From assembly GCA_964448135.1 (NCBI GenBank), contig CAYUVH010000022.1, positions 186,001-250,000 of the forward strand: a DNA stretch of 64,000 bases. The letters run 5' to 3'. Within the stretch, counting starts at the first letter, position 1. Every line of letters begins with the position of its first letter. Source of the stretch: CAYUVH01 sp964448135. Lineage in GTDB: Bacteria; Verrucomicrobiota; Verrucomicrobiia; Limisphaerales; UBA8199. Shown in pieces: positions 17,003 through 25,865 of this stretch. The position numbers were made by a program, and so were the translations under genes. Under the pieces are notes generated by a model. It ran no database searches. It saw nothing but the letters and a program-made list of their open reading frames with translations, and was not told the DNA's origin.

Positions 17003-17596
17003 GTGAAAACCCTGTTGCTCACATTGGCCCTGTGTGCCTGCGCGGGCGCTACGGCGATCGCGCAATCGGATCAGATCATCCTGAAGCGGGCCAAGGAACA
17101 GCGGGATCAGAACAACGTCCGCCAGGGCGTCGCGCCGCCCACGCAACAGCCGGCGCCGGCGTCGGCTTCCTCGACCACGCCCGCGAGTACGGCCCCGGCG
17201 CCGTCGCAGTCCATGATCAACTTCAGGACGGACCTCGCGACCATCAAGGCGAACGATTCGGTGACGACGGATACCAAGCAGCGTCTCACCCGCGAGTTGC
17301 TGGCCATGGCGCAGACCGGTTCCAAGCCCGCCCCGGCCTCGGCGAACAAAGTGGTCGAGGGACTGGCAAATTCCCAGACGGTGAAGCCTTTGAGCAGCTC
17401 CAACCTCGGCCGGGTGGTGCAGGAATTGGATGCGGTGTTGAATCCCGGCAAGTATCCCGCCGCGAAACTCGATGCCATTTACGACGACATCCAGGCCGTC
17501 CTCGTGAACAACGGCATGAGCCGCAACGACGCCGTGAAGGTCGTTGCCGACATAAAGACGGTTTCCACCGAAGTCCGCAGCACCGCGACGAAGTGA
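17003..17596 (+). CDS. Small secreted protein of unknown function
   Basis: 197 residues from a GTG. A signal peptide (LLLTLALCACAGATAIAQ) precedes a Pro/Ala/Ser/Thr-rich linker (about residues 45-70) and a helical domain (residues 75-197). Its ten-base spacing from the protease gene suggests co-translation, so it may be a substrate, chaperone or regulator of the protease; that is inference. No family recognised. Confidence 0.75.
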   Translation: MKTLLLTLALCACAGATAIAQSDQIILKRAKEQRDQNNVRQGVAPPTQQPAPASASSTTPASTAPAPSQSMINFRTDLATIKANDSVTTDTKQRLTRELLAMAQTGSKPAPASANKVVEGLANSQTVKPLSSSNLGRVVQELDAVLNPGKYPAAKLDAIYDDIQAVLVNNGMSRNDAVKVVADIKTVSTEVRSTATK

Positions 17597-17670
17597 GCGA
17601 GGAAGATCGGAGGCGGCGAAAGATTCAGGCCCTTTCCTTGGTTCCCGGTCGAAGGGCTTCGAACCTTTAC

Positions 17671-17722
17671 TGAATTCGGTATTCGGATTTCTTTCGTCAT
17701 TCGACATTCGTGCTTCGTCATT
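17671..17722 (+). repeat. CATTCGN heptamer array upstream of the UVR-domain gene
   Basis: Reads GAATTCGGTATTCGG, TTTCTTTCGTCATTCGACA, TTCGTGCTTCGTCATTT on the plus strand; the ATTCG words recur at seven-base steps. It ends about 48 bases before the start of the next gene and is in the same orientation, relative to that gene, as the array before the AI-2E permease. Confidence 0.7.
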
Positions 17723-17769
17723 TCCCCACGTCCACCCCTTGAATCCTGCTCAAATGGGGCCATAGTAAG

Positions 17770-18537
17770 ATGGTTGCTATGAGCAATGCTGTTGATTTGC
17801 GGAAGCTGCTCGAAGGCTGGCCGTACGACCCCGAGCACGATGCCCGCATTATTTTGGTAGGCGAAGGGAGGAGTGTCCTTCAGGTAAGAACTCCCCTCGG
17901 CATCGAACAATATGAATTGCAAGGCCGCCCCGACGGCGCGCGGCCGCACGGGATGGAGTCCGCGCTGGAGTATCAGCTCCGCCGACTGGAAGAGGAAAGG
18001 GCCGCCGGCCGCGGCGACCGTTTTCAACTCACGCCGCAGCATTGCGCCGAGCTTTTTAACGAGGGAATGCTCTTCTACCTCCGTTACGTTCGTCTCTTCC
18101 AACTGAAAGACTGGGCCCGGACAGTCCGGGATACAGATCGCAATCTGCGCGCCTTCGATTTCATCCGCCGTTACGCGCGACGCGAGGAGGACCAGCACTT
18201 CCTCGAAAAGTGGCGTCCTTACGTGCTCCGCATCAACGGCAGCGCCTCCGTCATGCTCGAACTCGAACGCCCCGCGCACGACCGCGCCCTGGAACTCGTC
18301 CGCGACGTGATCACGAAAATCGAAAACCTGGAGGAACTGGACGACGAAACTTTCCGCTTCGAGCGCGAGCGCTCATTGACCGCGCTCAAGGAACTGGAAA
18401 CCCAGATCCGCAAGCATCGCCCCTTGTCCGAGCTCGAGCGCCTCGAGGACGAACTCCGCCGCGCGATCGAGACCCAGGAATTCGAACAAGCCGCGCGCCT
18501 CCGCGACCGCCTGAAGGTCCTGCGCCAGGTGTGTTAA
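17770..18537 (+). CDS. UVR-domain protein
   Basis: 255 residues (ATG 17770; ATG 17779 is an alternative). The last 35 residues, LSELERLEDELRRAIETQEF then EQAARLRDRLKVL, are a UVR (UvrB/UvrC interaction) motif. The rest is helical with no nuclease or helicase motif. UVR motifs outside UvrB/UvrC occur in McsA-like proteins and ClpC, where they mediate protein contacts. No cysteine ligands of McsA are seen. A role in protein-protein contact is likely; the partner is unknown. Confidence 0.8.
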   Translation: MVAMSNAVDLRKLLEGWPYDPEHDARIILVGEGRSVLQVRTPLGIEQYELQGRPDGARPHGMESALEYQLRRLEEERAAGRGDRFQLTPQHCAELFNEGMLFYLRYVRLFQLKDWARTVRDTDRNLRAFDFIRRYARREEDQHFLEKWRPYVLRINGSASVMLELERPAHDRALELVRDVITKIENLEELDDETFRFERERSLTALKELETQIRKHRPLSELERLEDELRRAIETQEFEQAARLRDRLKVLRQVC

Positions 18538-18551
18538 GGCGGAGGTCGCAC

Positions 18552-18568
18552 GTTTCCAAATTGGAAAC
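18552..18568. terminator. Short perfect palindrome between convergent genes
   Basis: GTTTCCAA-A-TTGGAAAC, 17 bases, centred between the UVR gene and the nucleotidyltransferase, followed by TTTATA. It could be a weak bidirectional terminator or a regulatory palindrome. Confidence 0.35.
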
Positions 18569-18627
18569 TTTATACTCTCTCTACAGCACCACGCCCGGTC
18601 GGCAGGCTGTTTTGCAAAGCCGAAAAT

Positions 18628-19380
18628 TTACTTCTTCAACTTCCCGAAAATCTGGTTCGCTTCTTCGAGGGTTTCCTTCGAGCCGATGTCGAACCACAGG
18701 CCGGGGACTTTCCAGGTGTGCACGGGGGTGCGCGTGTAGAGCCACTGAACGAGGCGGCCGGGTTGGTCGGGGTTGTTGCCTTCGGCGACGTATTGCTTGA
18801 TCAGCGGCAGCGTTGATTTCGGATAGTAGTAGAGCGCGATGCCGGTGAGGGTGCTGGTGGGTTGCTTCGGTTTTTCCTCGAAGAACGTGATTTTGCCTGC
18901 GGTATCGAGGGTGATGGAATTGTATTTTTTAATTTGTTCCAGATCGCCGACGTCGTAAACGGCCAGGACCGGCGTCTTTTTCTCGCGGCAGACGCGGCCG
19001 AATTCGGTGAGCTTGTCGCTGAAGAGGTTGTCGCCAGCCACGACGATCAGGTCGTCATCAATCTTTTCTTTATTGAGGACGAGATTCATGTCGCCGATGG
19101 CGCCGAGCTTGTTGGAGTCGTCGGTGGAGCCGTCATTGACGACGGTAAAATTGAGTTTCGATTTGGTCGCGCGGTAGTTGTCGGCCCACTTTTGGAAATG
19201 GTCGGCGAATTTCGCGTTGGTGACTACGTAGATGCGGTCGATTTCAGTGATGGGGGCGAGATTATCCAGCACGTAATCGATCATCGGCTGGCCCGCGACG
19301 GGCAGCAGCGGTTTGGGCTGGGTGAGCGTAAGCGGGTAAAGGCGGGTTGCGTAACCGGCGGCTAAAATAATTACTTTCAT
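18628..19380 (-). CDS. Sugar-1-phosphate nucleotidyltransferase
   Basis: 250 residues of the RmlA/GlmU N-terminal fold. The nucleotide loop LAAGYATRLYPLT is intact, with PKPLLPVAGQPMI (activating lysine), VVAGDNLF (metal aspartate), FEEKPKQP and FDIGSKETL. It activates a hexose-1-phosphate with a nucleoside triphosphate; a glucose-1-phosphate thymidylyl- or uridylyltransferase is most likely. There is no acyltransferase domain. It follows ptsI by 10 bases, so the two may be cotranscribed. Confidence 0.9.
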   Translation of the reverse strand: MKVIILAAGYATRLYPLTLTQPKPLLPVAGQPMIDYVLDNLAPITEIDRIYVVTNAKFADHFQKWADNYRATKSKLNFTVVNDGSTDDSNKLGAIGDMNLVLNKEKIDDDLIVVAGDNLFSDKLTEFGRVCREKKTPVLAVYDVGDLEQIKKYNSITLDTAGKITFFEEKPKQPTSTLTGIALYYYPKSTLPLIKQYVAEGNNPDQPGRLVQWLYTRTPVHTWKVPGLWFDIGSKETLEEANQIFGKLKK

Positions 19381-19390
19381 GATTTAACGG

Positions 19391-21166
19391 TCATTTATCC
19401 TCAAAGAGTCCAGGCGCAATCTGCCGCGCCAGTTCCTGGCAGCGGGCCAAAATGCCCTCGGCAGATTCGCACTGCAACGCGAAGTCCGCAAGTTCCCGCG
19501 CCTCGGGCATTTTCAGGCGGCGGATCAAAAATTTCACCGGCGACAACAACGACGGCGCGATGCTCAACTCGTCCACACCCAATCCGAGGAGCAACGGCGC
19601 GAGCACGGGATCGCCCGCCATCTCGCCGCACACGCTTACTGGTATGTTTCGCCCATGCGCGGCGTCCACCGTGGCTTTGATGAGACGCACGATGGCGGGG
19701 TGGGTCGGCTCGTAAAGATGCGCGATCTTTTCGTTCATCCGATCCACGGCCAGCGAATACTGAATCAGATCGTTGGTGCCGATGCTGAAAAACTTCAGAT
19801 GTTTTGCGAGCGAATCAGCCACGATCACCGCGGACGGGGTTTCGATCATCGCGCCCACGGCGATGTTTTCGTCGAAGGGTTTGCCTTCGCGCTTCAGTTC
19901 GGCTTTGTATTCCTCGAGCAGCGCGTTGGCCTGCCGCAATTCGTCCAGACCCGAAATCATCGGGTACATCAGCTTGATGTTGCCGACGGCGCTGGCGCGC
20001 AGGATGGCGCGCAGGTGCGAGCGGAACAGATCACGCTCCTGCAGGCAAAACCGGATCGCGCGCCAGCCGAGAAAGGGATTCATCTCGTTGGGCACTTCGC
20101 TGTTCGGCAGGAGTTTGTCGCCGCCCAGGTCGAGCGTGCGAATCACCACCGGCATCGGCTTGAGAGTTTCGGCCACCTGGCGGTACGCGGTGTATTGCAG
20201 TTCCTCGTTCGGCAGGGTGTCGCGATTGAGGAACAAGTATTCGGTCCGGAAAAGTCCCACGCCTTCCGCGCCGCTGGTCTTCACTTCCGCGGCATCGGAC
20301 GCCTGCTCGATGTTGGCCGACAGCATGACGCGCCGTCCGTCGATCGTGACGGCCGGCTGATTCTGCACGTCGCGGAGCTTTTCCTGCAGGTTGACCTGTT
20401 TCTGCAAGAGCTGGCCGTATTGGAAAAGCGTCTGGTCGGTCGGATTGACGATGACCGTGCCGCTGAGACCATCCAGGAGAGCGTATTGCCCGGTCTCCAG
20501 GCGCGTGCTTATGTCGTGCAGGCCGACCACCGCCGGGATGCGCAACGACCTTGCCATGATGGCCGTGTGCGAAGTCTTGCTGCCGACGTCCGTCGCGAAA
20601 CCGAGCACATGGTTTTTGTCCAATTGCGCCGTGTTCGACGGGGTGAGGTCGTGGCTGATGATGATGCACGGCTCCTTGAGATGGCGGAGATCCACCTCGG
20701 GGTCGCGGCCGAGCAAATTGTTCAAAACGCGCGACGTGACATCGCGGAGGTCCGCGGCGCGTTCGCGGAGATATTCATCCTGGATCGCGGCCAGGCTTGC
20801 GGCGTAGCGTTCGGCCACGACGTGGAAGGCGTGCTCGGCATTGGACTTTTTTTCGCGGATGAGACGCACCACTTCATCCAGCAGCACGCGATCTTCCAGG
20901 ACGAGCAGATGGGCCTCGAAGATGCCGCTTTCCTCGGAGCCCATGGCGGCGCCGACCTTGCGCTGGATTTCGAGCAGTTCCTGGCGGGTTTGGGCGAGGG
21001 CGCGTTCGAGGCGGTTGACCTCTTCCTCGAGGAGGGCTTCGGCGAGGATGTGTTCGGTGATGCCTGGCCGGTGGCGGCTCAATACGAGAATCCTCCCGCG
21101 GCAGACTCCGGCAGATACCGGAATGCCCCGGAAGACCTGTTCCCCCTTCGGCTGCGGTTCTGGCAT
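19391..21166 (-). CDS. ptsI: Phosphoenolpyruvate-protein phosphotransferase (PTS enzyme I)
   Basis: 591 residues from ATG 21166, close to the usual ~575. The open frame runs upstream to 21307 only because the heptamer array there has no stop codons. The phosphorylated histidine is in GSKTSHTAIMARS, followed by the PEP-binding TIM barrel (GVGLFRTEYLF, DLGGDKLL, PMISGLDELR, IGTNDLIQYS) and the active-site cysteine in VSVCGEMAGDP. It transfers phosphate from PEP to HPr. No HPr, HPr kinase or enzyme II is in this window, so its role here may be regulatory rather than sugar uptake. The leader is a CTTGGNN heptamer array. Confidence 0.95.
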   Translation of the reverse strand: MPEPQPKGEQVFRGIPVSAGVCRGRILVLSRHRPGITEHILAEALLEEEVNRLERALAQTRQELLEIQRKVGAAMGSEESGIFEAHLLVLEDRVLLDEVVRLIREKKSNAEHAFHVVAERYAASLAAIQDEYLRERAADLRDVTSRVLNNLLGRDPEVDLRHLKEPCIIISHDLTPSNTAQLDKNHVLGFATDVGSKTSHTAIMARSLRIPAVVGLHDISTRLETGQYALLDGLSGTVIVNPTDQTLFQYGQLLQKQVNLQEKLRDVQNQPAVTIDGRRVMLSANIEQASDAAEVKTSGAEGVGLFRTEYLFLNRDTLPNEELQYTAYRQVAETLKPMPVVIRTLDLGGDKLLPNSEVPNEMNPFLGWRAIRFCLQERDLFRSHLRAILRASAVGNIKLMYPMISGLDELRQANALLEEYKAELKREGKPFDENIAVGAMIETPSAVIVADSLAKHLKFFSIGTNDLIQYSLAVDRMNEKIAHLYEPTHPAIVRLIKATVDAAHGRNIPVSVCGEMAGDPVLAPLLLGLGVDELSIAPSLLSPVKFLIRRLKMPEARELADFALQCESAEGILARCQELARQIAPGLFEDK

Positions 21167-21194
21167 CGCCCTGTTTTGTAGCGAAAGACTTCCC

Positions 21195-21320
21195 CCATGG
21201 GAAGCACCAAGTTCCAAGGACCCGCCTTCGCGCGGGCGCTTGGGCGCGGCAAGCCAGGGAAGCACCAAGAACCAAGATCCAAGAACCAGAGAAACTCCAA
21301 GCACCAAACTTCAACTTCGA
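21195..21320 (-). repeat. CTTGGNN heptamer array with GC core, ptsI leader
   Basis: On the plus strand it reads CACCAAG, TTCCAAG, GACC, then CCCGCCTTCG, 12 variable bases, GGCGCGGCAAGCCAG, then CACCAAG, AACCAAG, ATCCAAG, AACCAGAGAAACTCCAAG. The 10-base and 15-base core blocks and the exact 12-base gap recur at 45750-45795. The AGAGAAA bridge recurs at 32435-32498. Confidence 0.8.
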
Positions 21321-21392
21321 TGGGCGCGCGGGGTCAATTGGCACGCTGCCGGAAAAGAAGTCACGCTGGCTATCAACGAACAAACAAAAACC

Positions 21393-22046
21393 TCAAGGAA
21401 CGACAAGGCGGTTGGTAACGCCGTCTGGAAGTTGAACTGTGAGATTGGTGCAACGGTTTACGCTGCCGTCGCCAAGGAGTGTATGCCCTTCGTATTTGTG
21501 CACTTCCCGATTCCAACCAATGGCGGTGCCGCCAACCAGCTGCACAGTTCTGGTGCCGGCAACCGGAGAGTTCGTGATATTCCTATCTCCCGAGAGGAGG
21601 CTCGATCCATTGCCGCCCTTCGCGTCAACATTGATGAAATAGCTCAGATTGTTATCAGTGATTTCCACGCTAAAATTCGTCGCGTAGCGCCGCTTCGTAT
21701 CTTCCGGGCAAAGCAGAACTTTCGGAGCATTCAATTCGTTGGATAACACCGCGAAGTGAACGTAAGCCTGGCCGCTTGCCGTCAATTGCAGAGTGCCGCC
21801 GTTCGTGGCTGATACTTCCATGGGGAAATGCCCATCGTTATCCACGGCAAAAGTCCTGAAGGCCAGCCCGATCTGCATCAATTGATTGGCGCAACTGACG
21901 GGGCTGGATCTGGCCTTCAATTTTTTGAGGTAGCCGGGCAACCACAAACCAAACAGCACCGTCAGGCAAAAAACAACGGCGAGCAGTTCTTTAAGGGTGA
22001 AAGCGCGAGTGAGTCGGTCTTTTCGAGTATTCTTTGCAATAAGCAT
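21393..22046 (-). CDS. Type IV prepilin / pseudopilin-like protein
   Basis: 217 residues. The prepilin cleavage and methylation motif is present near residue 15: basic leader MLIAKNTRKDRLTRA, then FTLKELLAVVFCLTVLFGLW. The residue before the cut is Ala rather than Gly, and the Glu at position +5 is kept. The C-terminal domain (CANQLMQIGLAFRTFAVDND onward, with LLCPEDTKRR and GHTLLGDGSVNR) resembles the large family of planctomycete and verrucomicrobial pseudopilin-like proteins with an H-x9-DG-type C-terminus. It is probably exported through a type II secretion-like machinery. It is divergent from the peroxiredoxin-like gene. Confidence 0.85.
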   Translation of the reverse strand: MLIAKNTRKDRLTRAFTLKELLAVVFCLTVLFGLWLPGYLKKLKARSSPVSCANQLMQIGLAFRTFAVDNDGHFPMEVSATNGGTLQLTASGQAYVHFAVLSNELNAPKVLLCPEDTKRRYATNFSVEITDNNLSYFINVDAKGGNGSSLLSGDRNITNSPVAGTRTVQLVGGTAIGWNREVHKYEGHTLLGDGSVNRCTNLTVQLPDGVTNRLVVP

Positions 22047-22191
22047 TTGACCAGGAATTCCAAAAGGTCAGCGCTTTTCGAACAGCCGCCTTCCCTCCAA
22101 AGATTGATAGGCCGATACGCCCGCTTTGCCAATCTTCATCACGATCCAATTTCCATTAGACAAGCCCCACTTCACGTTCCAAATTCCAACC

Positions 22192-22770
22192 ATGGTTGCT
22201 ACCAATTCGACAATGCTGCCTCTCGGCACGCACGCGCCTGATTTTAGTTTGCCGGACGTGCATGGCAAAATGGTTTCCCTCGCGGACTTCAAGGGCTCGC
22301 CCGCGTTGTTCGTGGCGTTCATCTGCAATCATTGTCCGTACGTGAAACACCTTCGCGCCGGGCTCGCGCAAATTGGCCGCGATTATTTGCCGCAGGATGT
22401 CGCGGTGGTCGCGATCAGTTCGAACGATGTTCAAAACTATCCGGACGACAGTCCGGCCCACATGGCGCGCGAAGCGAAGACGGCAGGCTACCTGTTTCCA
22501 TATTTGTACGACGAATCCCAGGAGGTCGCGAAAGCCTATCGCGCGGCTTGCACACCGGATTTTTATGTGTTCGATGGCGAGCAACGCCTGGCTTATCGCG
22601 GGCAATTGGATGAGAGCCGTCCGGGAAACGGTTTGCCGGTGACGGGGAAGGATATTCGGGCGGCGTTGGATGCGATACTGGCGGGCAAGGAGGTTGCGGC
22701 GGTGCAGAAGCCGAGTATTGGGTGCAATATTAAATGGAAGCGGGGCAATGAGCCGGATTATTTTGGGTGA
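22192..22770 (+). CDS. Thioredoxin-fold peroxiredoxin-like protein
   Basis: 192 residues from ATG 22192. AhpC/TSA fold: PLGTHAPDFSLPDVHGKMVS at the N-terminus, the CxxC motif C45-N-H-C48 in FICNHCPYVKHL, and a conserved C-terminal Cys in KPSIGCNIKWKRGN. This is the PRX-like/DUF family in which CNHCPY replaces the classical TPC motif. It probably reduces disulfides or peroxides in the cytoplasm; there is no signal peptide. Divergent from the prepilin gene by 145 bases. Confidence 0.9.
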   Translation: MVATNSTMLPLGTHAPDFSLPDVHGKMVSLADFKGSPALFVAFICNHCPYVKHLRAGLAQIGRDYLPQDVAVVAISSNDVQNYPDDSPAHMAREAKTAGYLFPYLYDESQEVAKAYRAACTPDFYVFDGEQRLAYRGQLDESRPGNGLPVTGKDIRAALDAILAGKEVAAVQKPSIGCNIKWKRGNEPDYFG

Positions 22771-22937
22771 GGGATTACGAGGCAGAAATCTGCCCCGTGA
22801 ACCCATGAACCGTTTTGGAGCAACCCCATTGCGAATTTATTTTTAAATTGCACAAACCGGCTTTTATTGGGGTTTTCGCCGTATTTGGAGATAAGCAGAA
22901 AACCAAAGCACATTCTTTCCACCTGTCCTCTCACCCC

Positions 22938-23498
22938 ATGGACGCCGCCCCGCCCAAACCCAAACAGCGCCGCTGGCCGTGGGTGGAGGGCGTTGCGTTG
23001 ATCGTCGTTAGTGTTGCGATTTGGTTGATTTTCCCATTGGACAAGATTGAGAACGGGGATGCCGGGTATAGGCGCCTGCTGCGATATCACGAAATACGCG
23101 GATCGCGGCACCGCTTCGTTAGCTCCCTGCCAAGACCTCTCCAAGAGCATTCCGAAATTTTGTGGTCCGGGGCTTATTCCCGTTATGAACGCCAATTCGA
23201 TGTGCTCTGGACCAACGCTTCGATTGCAAAGGTCGAAATCGTTTTCACCAATATGCCAGGGTCTTTCAGCAACGCCGGTGCATTGCTGCCAGACGACGAA
23301 ATCAAGAAGCAACTCTCTGCAATAGTGCCGGACCAGTACTACCATCCCATCTACGGCCTCCTTTCCCACCCGGCTGCGGACATTGTCTTCGTGGAAATCT
23401 TTTGCCGCACGAAAGACGTTCCCGCCTTTCAAGCTGCCCATGGAGCGTCAAACGACGTGGAGGTCTATAAGGGGCCAGATTATGTAATGCGTCCCTGA
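22938..23498 (+). CDS. Membrane-anchored protein of unknown function
   Basis: 186 residues from ATG 22938. A basic proline-rich N-terminus (APPKPKQRRWPWVEG) precedes a single hydrophobic segment (VALIVVSVAIWLIFPL). The rest is probably extracytoplasmic and carries an odd density of aromatic residues. No family or motif recognised. Confidence 0.6.
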   Translation: MDAAPPKPKQRRWPWVEGVALIVVSVAIWLIFPLDKIENGDAGYRRLLRYHEIRGSRHRFVSSLPRPLQEHSEILWSGAYSRYERQFDVLWTNASIAKVEIVFTNMPGSFSNAGALLPDDEIKKQLSAIVPDQYYHPIYGLLSHPAADIVFVEIFCRTKDVPAFQAAHGASNDVEVYKGPDYVMRP

Positions 23499-23610
23499 TA
23501 GATGAGTGCTCACGGAGTATTGTTCAGCGTAAACATTAGTGATAACTACAGGCCACTGCGATGCACGAAAAGGCGGTAACAGTCGGGTTGAAAGTTTTAC
23601 ACATGGCGAA

Positions 23611-23641
23611 CCCAAGGTTGCTCGATGCGAGCAACCTTGGG
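23611..23641. repeat. Perfect 14-bp hairpin
   Basis: CCCAAGGTTGCTCG and its exact reverse complement enclose a three-base ATG loop. There is no U-run on either side, so it is not a standard terminator. It may be a REP-type or protein-binding palindrome. Confidence 0.7.
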
Positions 23642-23901
23642 CTGGAGGACGCAATCCCGTTGGAATTGGGGACTTTTCTGAAATTCGCGTTAACGTGAAA
23701 GTTAGTTTGAACTGGCCACAAAACCCAGAAAACCACCCATTTCTGACGTTTTATTGCCCATTTGTCCTGGTATAAAGTAATTCGGATTAAATTAAATCTG
23801 CGGCTGTTGCTTCTGCTGGCCTCGCTGACGACGTCTCCGAGAGCCTCCCTTCGTTGCAACATAATGTCAGTTAATCGGTTGTGGGGTCTGCGCAGTGCTG
23901 C

Positions 23902-23929
23902 TTGGCTTCAATAGTTTAGCGAGTTTAAT
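23902..23929 (+). promoter_or_regulatory. Candidate sigma-70 promoter of the mreB operon
   Basis: TTGGCT, 16-base spacer, TTTAAT; four of six and five of six matches to consensus, 56 bases upstream of the mreB ATG. Confidence 0.4.
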
Positions 23930-23985
23930 AGTCTTGACCCCCTTGGGAGCGATTTCTTACGCTCAAGGCTTGTTAGGCAACATTC

Positions 23986-25011
23986 ATGTTTGCGCAAGTT
24001 AAGAGCCTGTTTTCCAATGATATTGGGATAGACCTCGGGACGGCAAATTCCCTCGTGTACGTACGTGACCGCGGGATTGTTTTGCGAGAGCCCTCGGTCG
24101 TCGCCATTCAAGCAGGCACCACCAACGTTTTGGCGGTCGGCGACGAAGCCAAACGGATGCTGGGACGCACCCCCGGAAACATCGTGGCGATCCGCCCGAT
24201 GAAAGATGGCGTGATCGCGGATTTCGAGATCACAGAAGCCATGCTCCGGCACTTCATTCAGAAAGTACACCATCGGAAGCTGATTGCTCCGCGGGTGGTG
24301 GTGGCGGTGCCTTCGGGAATCACCGAAGTGGAAAAGAGAGCAGTAAAGGACTCCGCGACTCATGCCGGTGCGCGGGAGGTCTATTTGATTGAACAACCCA
24401 TGGCTTCGGCCATTGGCGTTGGTTTGCCGGTGCATGAGCCGGCGGGAAATATGATCGTGGACATCGGCGGGGGGACCTGCGAAATCGCAATTATCTCCCT
24501 AGCCGGAATCGTCTATTGCCGCAGCCTGAGGGTGGGCGGGGACGAATTCGACGAGACGATCGTTGCGCACATGAAGCGTGCCTATAACCTAATGATCGGT
24601 GAACGCACAGCGGAGGAGATCAAGATTCGCGTAGGATCGGCTTTTCCGCTGGAGCAGGAATTAACTATGGAACTCAAGGGCAGGGATCTCAGTGCCGGTC
24701 TGCCGAAAACGCTGACCGTCCGTTCGGAGGAAATCCGGGAGGCCCTGCAAGAACCGCTTTCGAGCATTTTGGAGTCCATCCGCATCACGCTGGAACGTTG
24801 TCCGCCCGAATTGTCAGCCGACCTGGTTGACCGCGGCATCGTGATGGCCGGCGGCGGGGCGTTGTTGCGCGGTATTGACCGGCTGGTATCCGAAGAGACG
24901 GGCCTGCCGGTGCATATCGCCGACGATCCCCTCTGTGCAGTGGCCGAGGGCACGGGCCGCGTGCTGCAAGAACTCCAATTCCTCAAGCGAGTCTCCACCA
25001 ACTCCAAGTAG
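23986..25011 (+). CDS. mreB: Rod-shape-determining actin-like protein
   Basis: 341 residues, normal. It polymerises under the cytoplasmic membrane and directs lateral wall synthesis. Actin-fold motifs: phosphate 1 IGIDLGTANSLVYV, phosphate 2 VDIGGGTCEIAII, adenosine site MAGGGALLRGIDRL, and the connect region VAVPSGITEVEKRAV. It opens a collinear block mreB-mreC-mreD-mrdA-mrdB, the classical rod complex order. Confidence 0.97.
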   Translation: MFAQVKSLFSNDIGIDLGTANSLVYVRDRGIVLREPSVVAIQAGTTNVLAVGDEAKRMLGRTPGNIVAIRPMKDGVIADFEITEAMLRHFIQKVHHRKLIAPRVVVAVPSGITEVEKRAVKDSATHAGAREVYLIEQPMASAIGVGLPVHEPAGNMIVDIGGGTCEIAIISLAGIVYCRSLRVGGDEFDETIVAHMKRAYNLMIGERTAEEIKIRVGSAFPLEQELTMELKGRDLSAGLPKTLTVRSEEIREALQEPLSSILESIRITLERCPPELSADLVDRGIVMAGGGALLRGIDRLVSEETGLPVHIADDPLCAVAEGTGRVLQELQFLKRVSTNSK

Positions 25012-25040
25012 TTAGCTCCCACCTGTCGCACTGACAGAAC

Positions 25041-25865
25041 TTGAAACGCCCGCATTACGTTGCGCTGGGCTTGGTAGTGGTGTTGACGCTGACAATTTTG
25101 AATCTGCCGGCGGGAGCGACCACCCGCCTGAAGCTGGGCTTGAGCAGCCTGTTCCTGCCGCTTTTCGGCCTGACGGGCGCCGTCCAGCAATCCCTCGGTG
25201 GCGCCGGGGATGTCCTCACCTCCCGCTCCGAACTTCTCCGCCAGAACGAAGCTCTCCGTCGCGAAAACCAGGAACTCCGCCGCCAGACCCAGGATTACAA
25301 CACTCTCTTCGCCGAAAACGACCGCCTGCGGGCGCAGGTGGGCTGGAAGGCCCGCCAGCGTGATGCCACTCGTTACAAGCTGGCGAAGGTCGTTATTCGT
25401 GACCCGGCGAATTGGTGGCGCACGGTGCAAATCAATCTTGGCAGCCGCGATGGCATCCGTACGAATCAGACCGTCGTCACTTCGGAAGGACTCGTCGGGC
25501 GCATCGAATCCGTCGCGCTTACCCGGTCGCAGGTTGTCCTGCTCGGTGATCCGGCCTGCAAGGTTTCCGCGCGCGTGGACAGTCCCGGCGCGAATAGCCG
25601 AGGGCGCGACACGGGCATCATCGGCGCCTCGGGGCCGCTGCAAGTGGACTATGTTGAACTGTCCAATCTTTCGCCGAACGCGGATCTCAAGCCAGGCCAG
25701 ATTGTGCGCACCAGTGGCATCGGCGGTGTTTTTCCCGAGGACATTGTAATCGGGACCATTCTCGATTTGCGCACCGCCGAGTATGGCCTCTACCAGGTGG
25801 CGCGCGTGAAGCTGGCGGCCAAGCTCAACGCCCTTGACGAAGTCTGGGTGATCACCGGCCCATGA
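25041..25865 (+). CDS. mreC: Rod-shape-determining protein MreC
   Basis: 274 residues from a TTG start that keeps the membrane segment (HYVALGLVVVLTLTILNLPA) near the N-terminus. A coiled coil follows (about residues 65-100, LLRQNEALRRENQELRRQTQ), then the two beta domains (VINLGSRDGIRTNQTVVTSE-like region and the C-terminal GGVFPEDIVIGTILDL). It scaffolds the elongation complex in the periplasm and activates PBP2. It overlaps mreD by four bases (ATGA). Confidence 0.93.
   Translation: MKRPHYVALGLVVVLTLTILNLPAGATTRLKLGLSSLFLPLFGLTGAVQQSLGGAGDVLTSRSELLRQNEALRRENQELRRQTQDYNTLFAENDRLRAQVGWKARQRDATRYKLAKVVIRDPANWWRTVQINLGSRDGIRTNQTVVTSEGLVGRIESVALTRSQVVLLGDPACKVSARVDSPGANSRGRDTGIIGASGPLQVDYVELSNLSPNADLKPGQIVRTSGIGGVFPEDIVIGTILDLRTAEYGLYQVARVKLAAKLNALDEVWVITGP

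Larger units (their letters stand above)
23499..23985. other. Gene-free region upstream of mreB
   Basis: 487 bases with no gene I can support. It contains a perfect 14-bp stem hairpin (23611-23641) and a likely sigma-70 promoter (23902-23929). AT content rises toward mreB. Short frames on both strands have no family resemblance. Confidence 0.55.

Noticed and set aside
16892..18279. Minus-strand frames with MSNDERNPNTEF and MTKHECRMTKEIR peptides
   Set aside because: They are translations of the CATTCG heptamer array, which is stop-free because seven is not a multiple of three, extended over antisense of real genes.
19655..21181. Plus-strand frame of about 500 codons over ptsI
   Set aside because: No motif or start context; ptsI on the other strand has every catalytic motif.
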